Position numbers and translations under genes: made by a program. DNA of 64,000 nt, from the NCBI RefSeq assembly GCF_013204855.1, contig NZ_JABMKZ010000018.1:1-64000 (forward strand), given 5' to 3'. The notes under the pieces are model-generated. The model did no database searches. It had not been told where the DNA came from and worked only from the letters and a program-made list of their open reading frames with translations. The DNA is from Paenibacillus alba (GTDB taxonomy: Bacteria > Bacillota > Bacilli > Paenibacillales > NBRC-103111). How positions within the stretch are numbered: position 1 is the first letter of the stretch; each line of letters opens with the position of its first letter. Below are positions 1 to 9,144 of this stretch, in pieces.

Positions 1-120
1 AGTTTTTTTGTGCATCGTCCAGATAAATACATCAATTAATCCCATATTTAGGTAGTAATTATAAATTATTTAGACGATACTTTTTTCGGATTTCCATGTT
101 AGGTTTGATGCAAAGCTATT

Positions 121-295
121 GGGCTTAAGGCTGTGAAACAGCCTTATCTACCCCGCGCGGCCTGATTTCCGCCGGCTTTGCTGTCCGTAAGGCTGTTTTT
201 CGGCCTTACGGTGAGGATTCGGCCAAATGCGGCGGGCTTAAGGCTGTGAAACAGCCTTATCTCCCCCGCGCGGCCTGATTTCCGCCAGCTTCGCT
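121..295. repeat. Hairpin repeat array, family D (AAGGCTG units)
   Basis: Three stem-loops lie in a row: AAGGCTG/CAGCCTT at 127-145, CCGTAAGGC/GGCCTTACGG at 185-211, and AAGGCTG/CAGCCTT again at 240-258. Their centres are about 62 and 51 bp apart. The first and third sit inside a direct repeat of about 60 bp (121-180 and 234-293, only a few mismatches) that also carries a GC-rich CCCGCGCGGCC stretch. No coding frame here looks real. The array lies downstream of dfrA, beyond its terminator. The spacing matches the other repeat arrays in this window. Positions 1-120 are AT-rich and I see nothing in them. Confidence 0.75.
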
Positions 296-365
296 ACGCG
301 GCCACACTCGCTGCGCCATTGCTGCAAGGCGCGCAAGCTGCGCGTCTAAGTCACCTCCTCATCCA

Positions 366-424
366 ACAAAAAAACGGAGCCCTCGGGGAAACCAACTTAT
401 TTCCCCTCGAGCTCCGTTTTTTAT
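366..424 (-). terminator. Rho-independent terminator after dfrA
   Basis: A long stem (ACGGAGC...CTCGGGGAAA paired with TTTCCCCTCGAGCTCCGT) is flanked by A-run and T-run on both sides. It can therefore end transcripts from either strand. It overlaps the dfrA stop codon region. Confidence 0.85.
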
Positions 425-903
425 TTTTTCTCATATATTCTGAAATAGTATTCGTACGGATTCTTCTCATTGCGTTCGCCTTGCTCGCTGGATTGAAGGC
501 TCCACTGACTCAGATCCAACTCCGAAATGTAGGTGTCCGCTTCAAACTCATGCTCGATGAATGTGATGTACATGCGGTCCACAGCCTCCGAGAATATGCG
601 GAAGATTTCGGCGCCGCCAATGACGAACAGTTCCTGATCTTGGAAGGCTTCCACCGCTTCCTGTACCGAATGAACCACCTCACAGCCCTCAGCCTGAAAT
701 GCTGGATTCTGTGTGAGAATGATGTTCCGCCTTCCGGGTAGCGGCTTGCCGATGGAATCGTACGTTTTGCGTCCCATTAGAATCGGGTGTCCTAAGGTGA
801 CTGCCTTGAAAAATTTTAAATCTGCCGGCAAATGCCAAGGCAATGTATTATTCAAACCGATCGCCCGATTGCGATCCATGGCAAAGATAAATGATATGCT
901 CAT
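421..903 (-). CDS. dfrA: Dihydrofolate reductase
   Basis: NADPH-dependent reduction of dihydrofolate to tetrahydrofolate in the cytoplasm, recycling the folate oxidised by thymidylate synthase. The 160-residue length is normal for the family. Visible hallmarks are the N-terminal strand ending in AIGLNNTLPWHLPADLKFF, with the catalytic acid at D28, the GRKTYDSIG segment near 44-52 (NADPH side), RRNIILTQ near 58-65 and the VIGGAEIF strand near 94-101. The ATG at 903 follows AAAGGAGG at good spacing. It lies 25 bp downstream of thyA on the same strand, the classic thyA-dfrA pair, and ends at a strong terminator. I see nothing odd. Confidence 0.97.
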   Translation of the reverse strand: MSISFIFAMDRNRAIGLNNTLPWHLPADLKFFKAVTLGHPILMGRKTYDSIGKPLPGRRNIILTQNPAFQAEGCEVVHSVQEAVEAFQDQELFVIGGAEIFRIFSEAVDRMYITFIEHEFEADTYISELDLSQWSLQSSEQGERNEKNPYEYYFRIYEKK

Positions 904-928
904 TTAGTCAGCCTCCTTTCTCGTTGAA

Positions 929-1723
929 TTAAATGGCGATTGGCGCTTTTATGCCTGGATGCGATTGATAATCAACAATTTCGAAATCTTCAAATTTATA
1001 ATCAAAGATTGAATCAGGCTTGCGTTTGATGACAAGGTTGGGCAGCGGGAGCGGTTCTCTCGTCAGCTGCGTTTTGACTTGCTCAAAATGATTGGAATAG
1101 ATGTGCACATCGCCACCTGTCCATACCAAATCTCCAACCTCCAGCTCACATTGTTGAGCAACCATATGAGTTAGCAGCGCATAGGAAGCCAAATTGAACG
1201 GCAAGCCTAGGAACGTATCCACGGATCTCATTTGAAACATACAGGATAACCGGCCATTTGCCACATAAAATTGAAAAGCATAATGACATGGCGGCAAGGC
1301 CATGCTTTCAACTTCTGCCACATTCCATGCGCTGACCAAATGTCTGCGTGAATCGGGATTTTTTTTGAGTTGTGCAATCAAATTAGAGATCTGATCAATA
1401 GCTTGTCCGTTGGGAGCAGCCCAGGTTCTCCATTGTGCGCCATAAACACGGCCCAAATCACCTTGCTCGTCAGCCCATTCGTCCCAGATGGTAACACCGT
1501 TCTCCTGCAAATATTGCACATTGGTATTCCCGGTTAAAAACCACAGCAGCTCGTGAAAAATAGACCTCACATGCAGCTTTTTAGTCGTTAATAGAGGGAA
1601 GCCTTGGGATAAATCTATTCGCATCTGACGTCCAAATACGGAAATAGTTCCCGTGCCTGTTCGATCTTCTTTTTGTACCCCATGTGTCATAATATCATTC
1701 AGTAATTCCAAATACGCCTTCAT
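929..1723 (-). CDS. thyA: Thymidylate synthase
   Basis: Converts dUMP to dTMP using methylene-tetrahydrofolate. The protein is 264 residues from the ATG at 1723, which follows GAGGTGG. An upstream in-frame start at 1735 has no ribosome binding site. Family marks are the phosphate-binding Arg in EDRTGTGT (R21), the conserved [12 protein letters not shown] segment, the active-site Cys in [12 protein letters not shown] (C146), and [21 protein letters not shown]. It is the ThyA (not ThyX) type and of usual length. It is transcribed with dfrA, whose product regenerates the oxidised cofactor. Confidence 0.97.
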   Translation of the reverse strand: MKAYLELLNDIMTHGVQKEDRTGTGTISVFGRQMRIDLSQGFPLLTTKKLHVRSIFHELLWFLTGNTNVQYLQENGVTIWDEWADEQGDLGRVYGAQWRTWAAPNGQAIDQISNLIAQLKKNPDSRRHLVSAWNVAEVESMALPPCHYAFQFYVANGRLSCMFQMRSVDTFLGLPFNLASYALLTHMVAQQCELEVGDLVWTGGDVHIYSNHFEQVKTQLTREPLPLPNLVIKRKPDSIFDYKFEDFEIVDYQSHPGIKAPIAI

Positions 1724-1795
1724 ATGCCACCTCAAGTATCTTCATCATTATAAAATTCATTATAACAGAGGAGTGCATTATTCGGAATTACGAGA

Positions 1796-1831
1796 CGCAA
1801 AAATAGACCATTGGGCACCCCTAATGGCCTA
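1796..1831 (-). terminator. Terminator after the tandem GH16 gene
   Basis: Read on the minus strand, GGCCATT...AATGGTC forms a stem with a short loop, followed by TATTTTTG. It lies just past the stop codon at 1854. Confidence 0.75.
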
Positions 1832-1853
1832 GTTGTTCGTTCCTTACATGCAT

Positions 1854-4736
1854 TTAATTTGGCGTTAAGCTTAGATTATCGACATGGATGATACCTGTTT
1901 GCTGCTTATACGTACTAAGCACAACGCGCAGCTGATTACTCGAAGGCGTCAGAAGAAGATTCAGCGTTTTGGAGGCATTCGTATAATCCTGAGCAATGAT
2001 TTGTGACCCACTATACACATAAATGTAGCCATACGTCGGGTCGCCTGTGCTCCAGATATTTCCGGTTAGCTTGTAGGCTTGGCCCGGCGTGACATTTACG
2101 AGCTGCTCCACTTCGGCGATATCCACGGTGGTAGGATGTAAATTTAGCGTTCCGCCAATAACATCCACAACACCCGTCTGAATCGTTTTCCATCCTTGCT
2201 TAGAATCAGTTACAAGTCCAGAACTAAAATTGCCATTAAGTAGCAAGTTCACTGTTGCTCCGTCAGAGGTCGTGACGCTTATCGTGCTGCTGGCTGGAGA
2301 GGTGTTCCCTGCCGCATCTTTGGCTTTCACATAGTAGTTATACGTCGTGTTCGCAGTCAAGCCAGAAACCGCATAGGTTGTTCCCGTCACTGTGGCATAT
2401 AAGGCATTGTTTTGATACACCTCATACGCTGTTACGCCTACATTATCCGTCGAAGCCGTCCATGACAAGTTGGCGCTCGAATTCGTCGTTGAACTGGCTG
2501 TCAGGTTCGTTGGAGCTGTCGGCGCTTGCGAATCTAGCGCTGGTCCTTGAGATGACGTGCATGGAAAAACGCAATATCCGGGATACTCTTCGTTCGCCGC
2601 CCACCCTGTCATCGGATAAGACTCTTGCTGGGTCATGGCACCAGAAGTGCTGTACGGTTTGAAATTCACATAGTCAATGAGCAACTGGGATTTGTCAAAA
2701 TTCGCTTTTCCCCCCCAATTTTTGGGGAACCAATATCCGAGCCACAAGCGCCCTGGCTTAGTGGGAATGAAATTCTGGGCAGCTGCCGTATATTTTGTAA
2801 CGCCATCAACCATGAACTGCACATAGGGGGCAACTTGATGAGCAGGGTCAGCAATCTGCCAAATAATTTTGTACGTATGCCATTGATCATCCGATACATT
2901 AAAACCTAAATCTGTATAATTCGTATGATATTCCGTCTCATTTTCACCTTGCCACGTATTGAACAATGCTTTGTTAAACGTCATTCCTGTATGTGTTGGC
3001 CCAGGACGTCCTGGAAATTCCATATCAATTTCGTTATTGCTTACCCAATAGTCCGCATTTGGATCTGCATTAAATTGCTGGGCTTCGGGATTCGAAGGAT
3101 CCATTTCCTGGTAATGGAAGGTCCACAGAGCAGGTACGGCGCCATGCGGCAAGCCTTCATTGTTTGGCCCTGTAATCACCTTCGGAATTTTCATGCGAAT
3201 CTCATATTCGCCAGAGCCGTAGTAATGAGAGGTAGCAATTGCTGCACCCACACGTTTGCCATCATTTCGCGGAACACCATTGCTGTTTATGCCTAAAGGC
3301 AGTCCATTGTAATAGTCACCATGAGCCTCGAGCACCAAGTGCCCTTGACCGTCGAGCTTAACGTTGTCTGGATGTACACCGCCGTTCCAGCTTTGCCCGT
3401 TCATACTCGAATTGCCGAGCATACCTCCCCAGTTCTTTTTGGCAACTTTCCATTTGCTGCTGTCCAGCCAAGATCCATCGAAGTTATCACGGAACTCACC
3501 TGTTGTGGTGCCCCATCTCGTATCTATGGCATTCGCTGTCATCGGGCGGAAATCAGAATCCTCCCAGCCGTCGTCAGGAAAAGTTTCCGGCGCCCACGTA
3601 TCGTTAGGTTCATGGTAGGGCTCGAATTCAAAATAATCGACAGCCATTTGCTTCACATCGAAGTTGGCCGAAGCGCCAGCCCACGCATCAGGGAACCAAA
3701 CACCCAACCATAGACGTCCTGCATTCGTTGGAAGCGTTGTAGTATTGGTTGCGATATATTGATCATCAATATAGTAGTCAACCCTAGGCGTTTCTCCGTT
3801 GCCTCCCGTATGCCAACGATATTCAAATTTGTGGTAGTTGCCATCCGCAACATGAATCCCTTTGGCGCCCAGATTGGCATAATTCGTTGTATATTCATTG
3901 TCTGCTTCGCCTGTAAATGTGTTCAAAAGCGCTCTGTCGTAAGTTTGCTCCGTATGAGCCCCTCCTGGCCTGCCCGGAAGTTCAATATCAATTTCATGAT
4001 TATAAGCGTAGTATTCCGGATAGGTACCACCAGCTTCTGGCAGCAGTCGACCTTCATTAAAGGCTCGAATGTATTCTGGATCCCCACTCGCGACATTGAC
4101 GCCATTTTTATTGGCAACTGATCCATAATATTCCTGATAGTGAAAGCTCCACATGGTAGAAGCTACGCCGAGATCAGGCACAATCTTCGCGGACATCGTA
4201 TATCTGCCTGAGCCCAAATAAGCTTTACTAGCTATGGCAGCCCCCACCCTTTTATTGCTGCGCTCCACCGTATCGACATTGTAAGGAAGATGATAAAGGG
4301 TGATATCTTCCTTGTTTTTGTTTGGTTTGTATAAGCCCTTGACCGGACCATTGTACAAATCACCGTGCGCTTCAAGAATTAGGTTGCCGTTTTGAACTTT
4401 AACATTCTCAGGCACGACGCCGTTGTTATTCATCCCGCCCCATTGCTTAGCAGCGATGAGCCATTTCTTAGGATCCAACGTATTTCCATTAAAATCTTCC
4501 CTGAAGATACCCGTGCTTTCGTGCCCGTAATAGTCGTAAGCATGCGCACGTTCCGGCGGAAGCAGGCTGCTGAATAACGAAGATAGCATTACCAGCAAGC
4601 TTGCTTGCGCAAGAAAAGCTAATTTCTTTGTAGTCGTTTTCTTTGCAGTCACTCTATTTGTAGTCACTCTATTTGTAGCCACTTTATTTGTAATCGCCTT
4701 CTTTGTAGTCACCTTGTTTGAGACCTGCTGCATCAT
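1854..4736 (-). CDS. Secreted protein with two GH16 glycosidase modules, FN3 and C-terminal module
   Basis: Predicted extracellular polysaccharide hydrolase of 960 residues. Residues 1-66 form an unusual signal region: about 38 basic, Thr-rich residues of repeating V-T-T-N-R/K type, then a hydrophobic core ending in AHA. Two homologous GH16-like modules follow, about 70-375 and 412-695. Each has its own E-x-D-x-E catalytic motif (EIDIE at 248-252, EIDME at 569-573) inside a shared NEID/HEID...PGRPG context. Then come a fibronectin type III domain (about 738-825) and a C-terminal beta-rich region (about 830-960) that could bind carbohydrate. E-x-D-x-E without an extra residue is the lichenase/XET style of GH16; the actual substrate cannot be read from sequence. 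It lies downstream of the hexosaminidase gene, separated by a terminator and repeats. The ATGATG start follows AAAGGGATGG. Confidence 0.88.
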   Translation of the reverse strand: MMQQVSNKVTTKKAITNKVATNRVTTNRVTAKKTTTKKLAFLAQASLLVMLSSLFSSLLPPERAHAYDYYGHESTGIFREDFNGNTLDPKKWLIAAKQWGGMNNNGVVPENVKVQNGNLILEAHGDLYNGPVKGLYKPNKNKEDITLYHLPYNVDTVERSNKRVGAAIASKAYLGSGRYTMSAKIVPDLGVASTMWSFHYQEYYGSVANKNGVNVASGDPEYIRAFNEGRLLPEAGGTYPEYYAYNHEIDIELPGRPGGAHTEQTYDRALLNTFTGEADNEYTTNYANLGAKGIHVADGNYHKFEYRWHTGGNGETPRVDYYIDDQYIATNTTTLPTNAGRLWLGVWFPDAWAGASANFDVKQMAVDYFEFEPYHEPNDTWAPETFPDDGWEDSDFRPMTANAIDTRWGTTTGEFRDNFDGSWLDSSKWKVAKKNWGGMLGNSSMNGQSWNGGVHPDNVKLDGQGHLVLEAHGDYYNGLPLGINSNGVPRNDGKRVGAAIATSHYYGSGEYEIRMKIPKVITGPNNEGLPHGAVPALWTFHYQEMDPSNPEAQQFNADPNADYWVSNNEIDMEFPGRPGPTHTGMTFNKALFNTWQGENETEYHTNYTDLGFNVSDDQWHTYKIIWQIADPAHQVAPYVQFMVDGVTKYTAAAQNFIPTKPGRLWLGYWFPKNWGGKANFDKSQLLIDYVNFKPYSTSGAMTQQESYPMTGWAANEEYPGYCVFPCTSSQGPALDSQAPTAPTNLTASSTTNSSANLSWTASTDNVGVTAYEVYQNNALYATVTGTTYAVSGLTANTTYNYYVKAKDAAGNTSPASSTISVTTSDGATVNLLLNGNFSSGLVTDSKQGWKTIQTGVVDVIGGTLNLHPTTVDIAEVEQLVNVTPGQAYKLTGNIWSTGDPTYGYIYVYSGSQIIAQDYTNASKTLNLLLTPSSNQLRVVLSTYKQQTGIIHVDNLSLTPN

Positions 4737-4947
4737 CGATTACCATCCCTTTCATCTTGTCAATTTAACTCGTACACACTTCATTTAACTCAGATTCCAC
4801 CTTTCCTATTCAACACCATGCCTCTTTACGAGATAACCACCACCCTTCCCAATGTGCTTAAGCTGTTGTTAAACAAATTTCCTGATAAGAACAACGGCAT
4901 CGTCGCCCTGATAGATCAGTCTCTTCTTAGCGGCAAAACCTAGTAAG

Positions 4948-5123
4948 GGAACTAGGGGACGCTAATTAGGCAAAAAGTAGAGATGCGCGGGCAATAGCGG
5001 AACTACAGGGTCCTATTTCTACAAAAAGCGTTGAAATTCCCATGAAACAGCAAAATAGCGTATTGTAGTTCCCTCAACCTCTCAATAATGACACTTTTGG
5101 CTAGAATAGCGCACCGCAGTTCC
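4948..5123. repeat. Four-unit inverted repeat array, family A (copy 1)
   Basis: Two forward units (GGAACTA at 4948 and 4999, followed by GCTA or CTATTT) and two reverse units (AATAGCG...AGTTCC with AGTTCC at 5067 and 5118). Distances are 51 bp inside each pair and about 54 bp between the inner unit centres. The same design recurs at 41954-42128. The array lies upstream of the GH16 gene and beyond the hexosaminidase terminator. The rest of 4737-4947 and 5124-5241 holds no gene I can support. Confidence 0.8.
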
Positions 5124-5241
5124 CTTGCGTCCACGCGAGGCAGCTGGAGCAACTCCGCGTTCACTCCAATACATATAAGCTCTTATATTTTGAGGCCATT
5201 CAAAGATGAGCGACCGCGTTTAGAGGTAGGTTTCATCGCCA

Positions 5242-5285
5242 AATAGAAAGACGTTTTCGGGAACCGAAAACTTATACTTTCTATT
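5242..5285. other. Perfect two-step stem-loop
   Basis: The outer stem AATAGAAAG/CTTTCTATT encloses an inner perfect stem GTTTTCGG/CCGAAAAC with loop GAA. It has no T-run, so it is not a standard terminator. It sits just downstream of the terminator of the hexosaminidase gene, as transcribed on the minus strand. Confidence 0.55.
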
Positions 5286-5292
5286 GTGGTAA

Positions 5293-5330
5293 GAAAAAGG
5301 ATCATGTGCATGATGCTAGACATGATCCTA
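5293..5330 (-). terminator. Terminator after the GH20-like gene
   Basis: On the minus strand AGGATCATGT and ACATGATCCT form a perfect 10-bp stem with a 12-nt loop, followed by TTTTCTTA. Confidence 0.85.
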
Positions 5331-5364
5331 ATTTAGTTTTGGAAGCAGGTGTACAGCCTACGGT

Positions 5365-7437
5365 CTAACGCATTTCAAGCGTTTCTGCTTCCATTTGCAA
5401 TTGCGCACTTCTGTGCTTTTTGACGACTTGTGCTCGCACTTTGAATGGATGCAGTTTGGACATAACCATTTCTTCAGCCTCTGAGCTTAGCATCCAATCT
5501 GAACAAATCTCCAGCGCATGCTGCTCCCATTTCCCTACATCGGCCAATAAACCATCCAATGTATTCATACCGCGCTGTATAATCACATCCGAGACCAAAG
5601 GTTGGTTGGTCAAGTCATACATCACCCATTCCACTTCCCTAAGGGCAATGTGGAGCAGGATCACAAGCTCTGAGAACTTCGCTGCCGATTTAAGAAAAGC
5701 AACATAGCGCTGCATCTGGGGATTCTTCATCTCACACTGATGTAGCAGCTGCTGCGCAGCAAAGTAATAGTGAGATTTATGCGAATTCACACCTTGCTCC
5801 ATTCGGTGTATCGCTTTCAGCAAGTTGGGATTTCCCTCGGCATATAGGTATGTCCACAGCGCTTCAAAGTCATTCCGGCTCGTTGATGTCTGCCAAGCAC
5901 AACACGCATGTGCGGCCTGCGGCAGCCAACCGGTTTCCCACGGCTCAATCGAAGGGGACAGCGAATAAAATCGGGTCCATGCCGAAGAAATAACCCCGGC
6001 TAAGCCTGAACCCTTGGCATATTTCGCCCAAAATAACACGTTCTCGATTCTTTCATTTTGATTCGCAAACCATTGATTCGAATGATCTGCTCCTCTTGCG
6101 CAGGACGCTCCAAAAACTTCAACACCAAGCTCCTGGTACTCCCTAATCCATGGGATATTATTCGTTCCATACAAGGGATACTCTCCGGCGTCCCAGTAGG
6201 CACGAATTTTGTCCTGCTCGAGGTCCGGCAAATCTTCCAGCCAATTCAATTTGGGAATCGCCCCAGGGTCCTTCTCCAGCCATTGTTTGGACGAATAGTA
6301 GTTCCCTGCCCACCATACCCAATTGCTTCTGCCATTGTCATAATAGCTCCATGAGCAGATTGCGGTTCCTTCCGGCAGCTCCTTCAGTCGATACACGCAT
6401 TTCTCCGAATGAAACATATCATCCCATAGCATGGGCTTCTTCCCTTTGGACACCACATATTCGGCTGCTTGGCTCACATAGTCCAGGAACAAATCCACCT
6501 TGGAGAAACTTTCTATTCCTCTTGACGAAGCTGTTTCTCGCAGCCAACCTTGACACCTCTCGCACCTGCCAAGAGCCATCGCTTCATCAGCACCAATGTG
6601 AATATAACGGCTTGCCGGATGCCATGCCACAATCTCATCGATCATCTTCTTCACAAGTTCAAGTGACCCTGGATGACAAGGGCAAAGCTGAAACGTCAGT
6701 CCAGCTTCACGCAGGTGGGCATATTCTTGATGCTTAAGCATGTAATCAACATGGCCCAAGCTTTGAATAAAAGGGATTACCTCCATCCCATAAAGCTCCG
6801 CACAATCAAGCATGTCTCTGATTTCCGCTGATGTGTAGCCATTTTTTTTGTGAACATGAGGAAGGTTTGCATATGGGAACTGGTCTTCATATTCGATTAG
6901 AAGGGTGTTGATTTTCAATCGCGCCAGCCTCTGGATGGTTTCTTTTACATAAAACATGAGGGGGACGCTGCCCTTGAAATCAAAATGATGCCCGCGAACT
7001 GCAACATCAGGCCAATCCCTGCATGTCACATAAGGTAAAGTAAGCTGGCCTTCCTTCTCTTCGCTCATGGCTTTCAGCCATTGTTCCATTGCAAACCAGC
7101 CATAAAGAAATCCGCGATACGCATTTGCTTGAATCAGCATGCCCTGCTCATTGACAGAGCAAGCATACCCTTCGGCCTCTTGGGGAACATCAAGGAGTTG
7201 GTGCTGCTGCTTATCCACACCTGAACAAGACAATAGAATTCGTTCACATTCATCCTCTACAAGCTGAATATCCCAATGGTAGCTTTCCGCAAGAGCTTCC
7301 TTCATCAATTTCGCTGCCTGCATAGCATTTGCACCCGCATAGATGGCAAGCCCTTGCTTAGGAATAATCCATGCTCCCGGATTCTGCTGCACTTGCTTCA
7401 CTTCTGGGAAAAACGGCCGTTTGTCTGCTTTACTCAT
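5365..7437 (-). CDS. Glycoside hydrolase family 20-like (beta-N-acetylhexosaminidase type)
   Basis: Probable cytoplasmic exo-hexosaminidase; no signal peptide is visible. About residues 1-150 resemble the small N-terminal domain of GH20 enzymes. A TIM barrel follows from VRGHHFDFKG near 150. The catalytic Asp-Glu pair of GH20 sits in HIGADEA (D286-E287 counted from the TTG two codons upstream). The Asp acts through substrate-assisted catalysis in this family. A helical C-terminal part follows. The ATG at 7437 is preferred because GAGGAG lies about 9 bp upstream. It is last in the operon permease-permease-lipoprotein-GH20, only 21 bp after the binding protein gene, so it probably acts on the imported oligosaccharide. 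Exact substrate (GlcNAc, GalNAc or another sugar) is not deducible. Confidence 0.88.
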   Translation of the reverse strand: MSKADKRPFFPEVKQVQQNPGAWIIPKQGLAIYAGANAMQAAKLMKEALAESYHWDIQLVEDECERILLSCSGVDKQQHQLLDVPQEAEGYACSVNEQGMLIQANAYRGFLYGWFAMEQWLKAMSEEKEGQLTLPYVTCRDWPDVAVRGHHFDFKGSVPLMFYVKETIQRLARLKINTLLIEYEDQFPYANLPHVHKKNGYTSAEIRDMLDCAELYGMEVIPFIQSLGHVDYMLKHQEYAHLREAGLTFQLCPCHPGSLELVKKMIDEIVAWHPASRYIHIGADEAMALGRCERCQGWLRETASSRGIESFSKVDLFLDYVSQAAEYVVSKGKKPMLWDDMFHSEKCVYRLKELPEGTAICSWSYYDNGRSNWVWWAGNYYSSKQWLEKDPGAIPKLNWLEDLPDLEQDKIRAYWDAGEYPLYGTNNIPWIREYQELGVEVFGASCARGADHSNQWFANQNERIENVLFWAKYAKGSGLAGVISSAWTRFYSLSPSIEPWETGWLPQAAHACCAWQTSTSRNDFEALWTYLYAEGNPNLLKAIHRMEQGVNSHKSHYYFAAQQLLHQCEMKNPQMQRYVAFLKSAAKFSELVILLHIALREVEWVMYDLTNQPLVSDVIIQRGMNTLDGLLADVGKWEQHALEICSDWMLSSEAEEMVMSKLHPFKVRAQVVKKHRSAQLQMEAETLEMR

Positions 7438-7458
7438 GGTCAATCGCTCCTCAGAACC

Positions 7459-9105
7459 TTACTTTATGCCCAATTGTTGGGCCTTGGCATTTACTTCTTC
7501 GATCACTTTATCTAATCCCTTGCCTTTATAAGCGTCCACTTCTTTGTTGAACATTTGCTCTACATCTTCTTTACCCGCCATTATTTTGATCAGCAAATCC
7601 GAGTTGATGACGCTAAATTTATCTTTGGCCGGCGTGGATACAAGGGTTAGCTCCGGTGAAAAATCAGGAATTTTGGTGTTTGCTTTCACAAATTTCATGT
7701 ATGCGATGGCATCCTTTTGAAGATCCTTATTGACCCAGCTTTGATCATTGGCATCGTCCATTGCATAAGGTGTTTCCCAGGTAGCTAGCGTATTAAAAAC
7801 TAATGTACTTGGATATTTCTCGCCAATGACCGTTTTCGGTTCAGTCGGGATGATTTTTTCCCCATCCAATTTGTAATCCACATTTTCAAACCCATAATTC
7901 ACAAGACGTTTACCTTCTGGACTCAGCAGATAGTCATATAAATCCAAAATTCGCGTCAGTTTCTTATCGTCCATTTTCGCGTTAAAGTAGCTTTCCGACC
8001 AATACGTTTTAAATACCGGATGATAGCGCTTGCCATCCAAGCTTACCAACGGTTTCAACGACTTCACGACATCCGTAAACTTTTTATCCGGATACACCTT
8101 GTTGAATCTGTCTTTCTCAATTTTCTTATAGCCGTTCACATAGCCACCGCTGACAACAATAGAAGCTGCCTTGCCGGATGCGAACTTCTCATAATGCTGC
8201 TCTCCTTTTAACAACGGCAAATCCTTATCTATAATTCCGGATGCGAACCAATCTCGTGCTAATTTCAAAGTCGGGATGGACGTTTTACTAAAAATAGCAG
8301 GGATGTATTTCCCGTCCTCCTTGATCCATTTGGAATCCGCTCCGCTGCCATCTGATGAAGCTAACGGATTGCTGTAGGTCCATAGAACATCCGGCGCTGT
8401 TTTGGCAAGCCCAGTTAAACCTACAGGCTTTTTCCCTTCGGGATTCGAAGCAACGATCTTCACCATCATATCTTTGTACTCGTCAAAGGTTTCCGGCTCT
8501 TTGGTTACTCCAGCAGCCTGAGCCCAATCCCAGCGATAGAAGATGACCCGGTCATTGGCATTATAATCCAGAGAAGAATACGTACGGCGTGGAATCCCAT
8601 AATATTGGCCGTTGATTTGCGTAGCTCGAATATCCTTAACGTCCAAGTAGGTGGACAAATTCGGATACTTCGTTAAATCCTTTGGAATCGGCTTAACAAT
8701 GCCTTGATTGACCCAGTTATAGAAAGTTGGCGTTCCAATGGCATCTATGGAGAAGATATCCGGCAGTGAATCGGAAGCTGCCCACAGATTAATTTTCTGG
8801 GCGTAGTCATCCCAAGTAATCCCCACCGGCTTGAAAGTTACATTAAATTTCTTGGACAAGTATTGATAGATGGCATCGTCCTTCGCTTTGGCCAAGCCGG
8901 ATTCAACATCCCAAAGAGCAAGTGAGAGCTCGATGGCGTCTTTATATTTGCTTTCATCAGGCTTTGCCGTACTTGTAGCAGATTCAGCAGACGGGGCTAT
9001 CGTTACAGCTTCTTTCTCGGTATTCGTTTTCCCGCATCCAGCGAGCGAAGTTGTGACCAGCAAAGCCGCCATTAAAAAAGCAGCATTCTTTTTCAACATT
9101 TTCAT
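7459..9105 (-). CDS. ABC transporter sugar-binding lipoprotein (LplA type)
   Basis: Extracytoplasmic solute-binding protein of 548 residues. The signal peptide ends in a lipobox LAGC with lipidated Cys at C24, then a Thr/Glu/Ser-rich linker. The body begins like family 1 sugar-binding proteins (LSLALWDVESG, later WAASDSLPDIF). The length of about 550 fits the LplA/YtcQ group that pairs with LplB/LplC permeases and YesMN systems. The ATG at 9105 follows GGGAGG. It lies 39 bp downstream of the second permease. No ATPase is present here. In this family the shared ATPase (MsmX type) is normally encoded elsewhere. Confidence 0.93.
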   Translation of the reverse strand: MKMLKKNAAFLMAALLVTTSLAGCGKTNTEKEAVTIAPSAESATSTAKPDESKYKDAIELSLALWDVESGLAKAKDDAIYQYLSKKFNVTFKPVGITWDDYAQKINLWAASDSLPDIFSIDAIGTPTFYNWVNQGIVKPIPKDLTKYPNLSTYLDVKDIRATQINGQYYGIPRRTYSSLDYNANDRVIFYRWDWAQAAGVTKEPETFDEYKDMMVKIVASNPEGKKPVGLTGLAKTAPDVLWTYSNPLASSDGSGADSKWIKEDGKYIPAIFSKTSIPTLKLARDWFASGIIDKDLPLLKGEQHYEKFASGKAASIVVSGGYVNGYKKIEKDRFNKVYPDKKFTDVVKSLKPLVSLDGKRYHPVFKTYWSESYFNAKMDDKKLTRILDLYDYLLSPEGKRLVNYGFENVDYKLDGEKIIPTEPKTVIGEKYPSTLVFNTLATWETPYAMDDANDQSWVNKDLQKDAIAYMKFVKANTKIPDFSPELTLVSTPAKDKFSVINSDLLIKIMAGKEDVEQMFNKEVDAYKGKGLDKVIEEVNAKAQQLGIK

Positions 9106-9144
9106 CGTTTAAGCCTCCCTGTTTTGTTTATGCGAATTGTCGTC

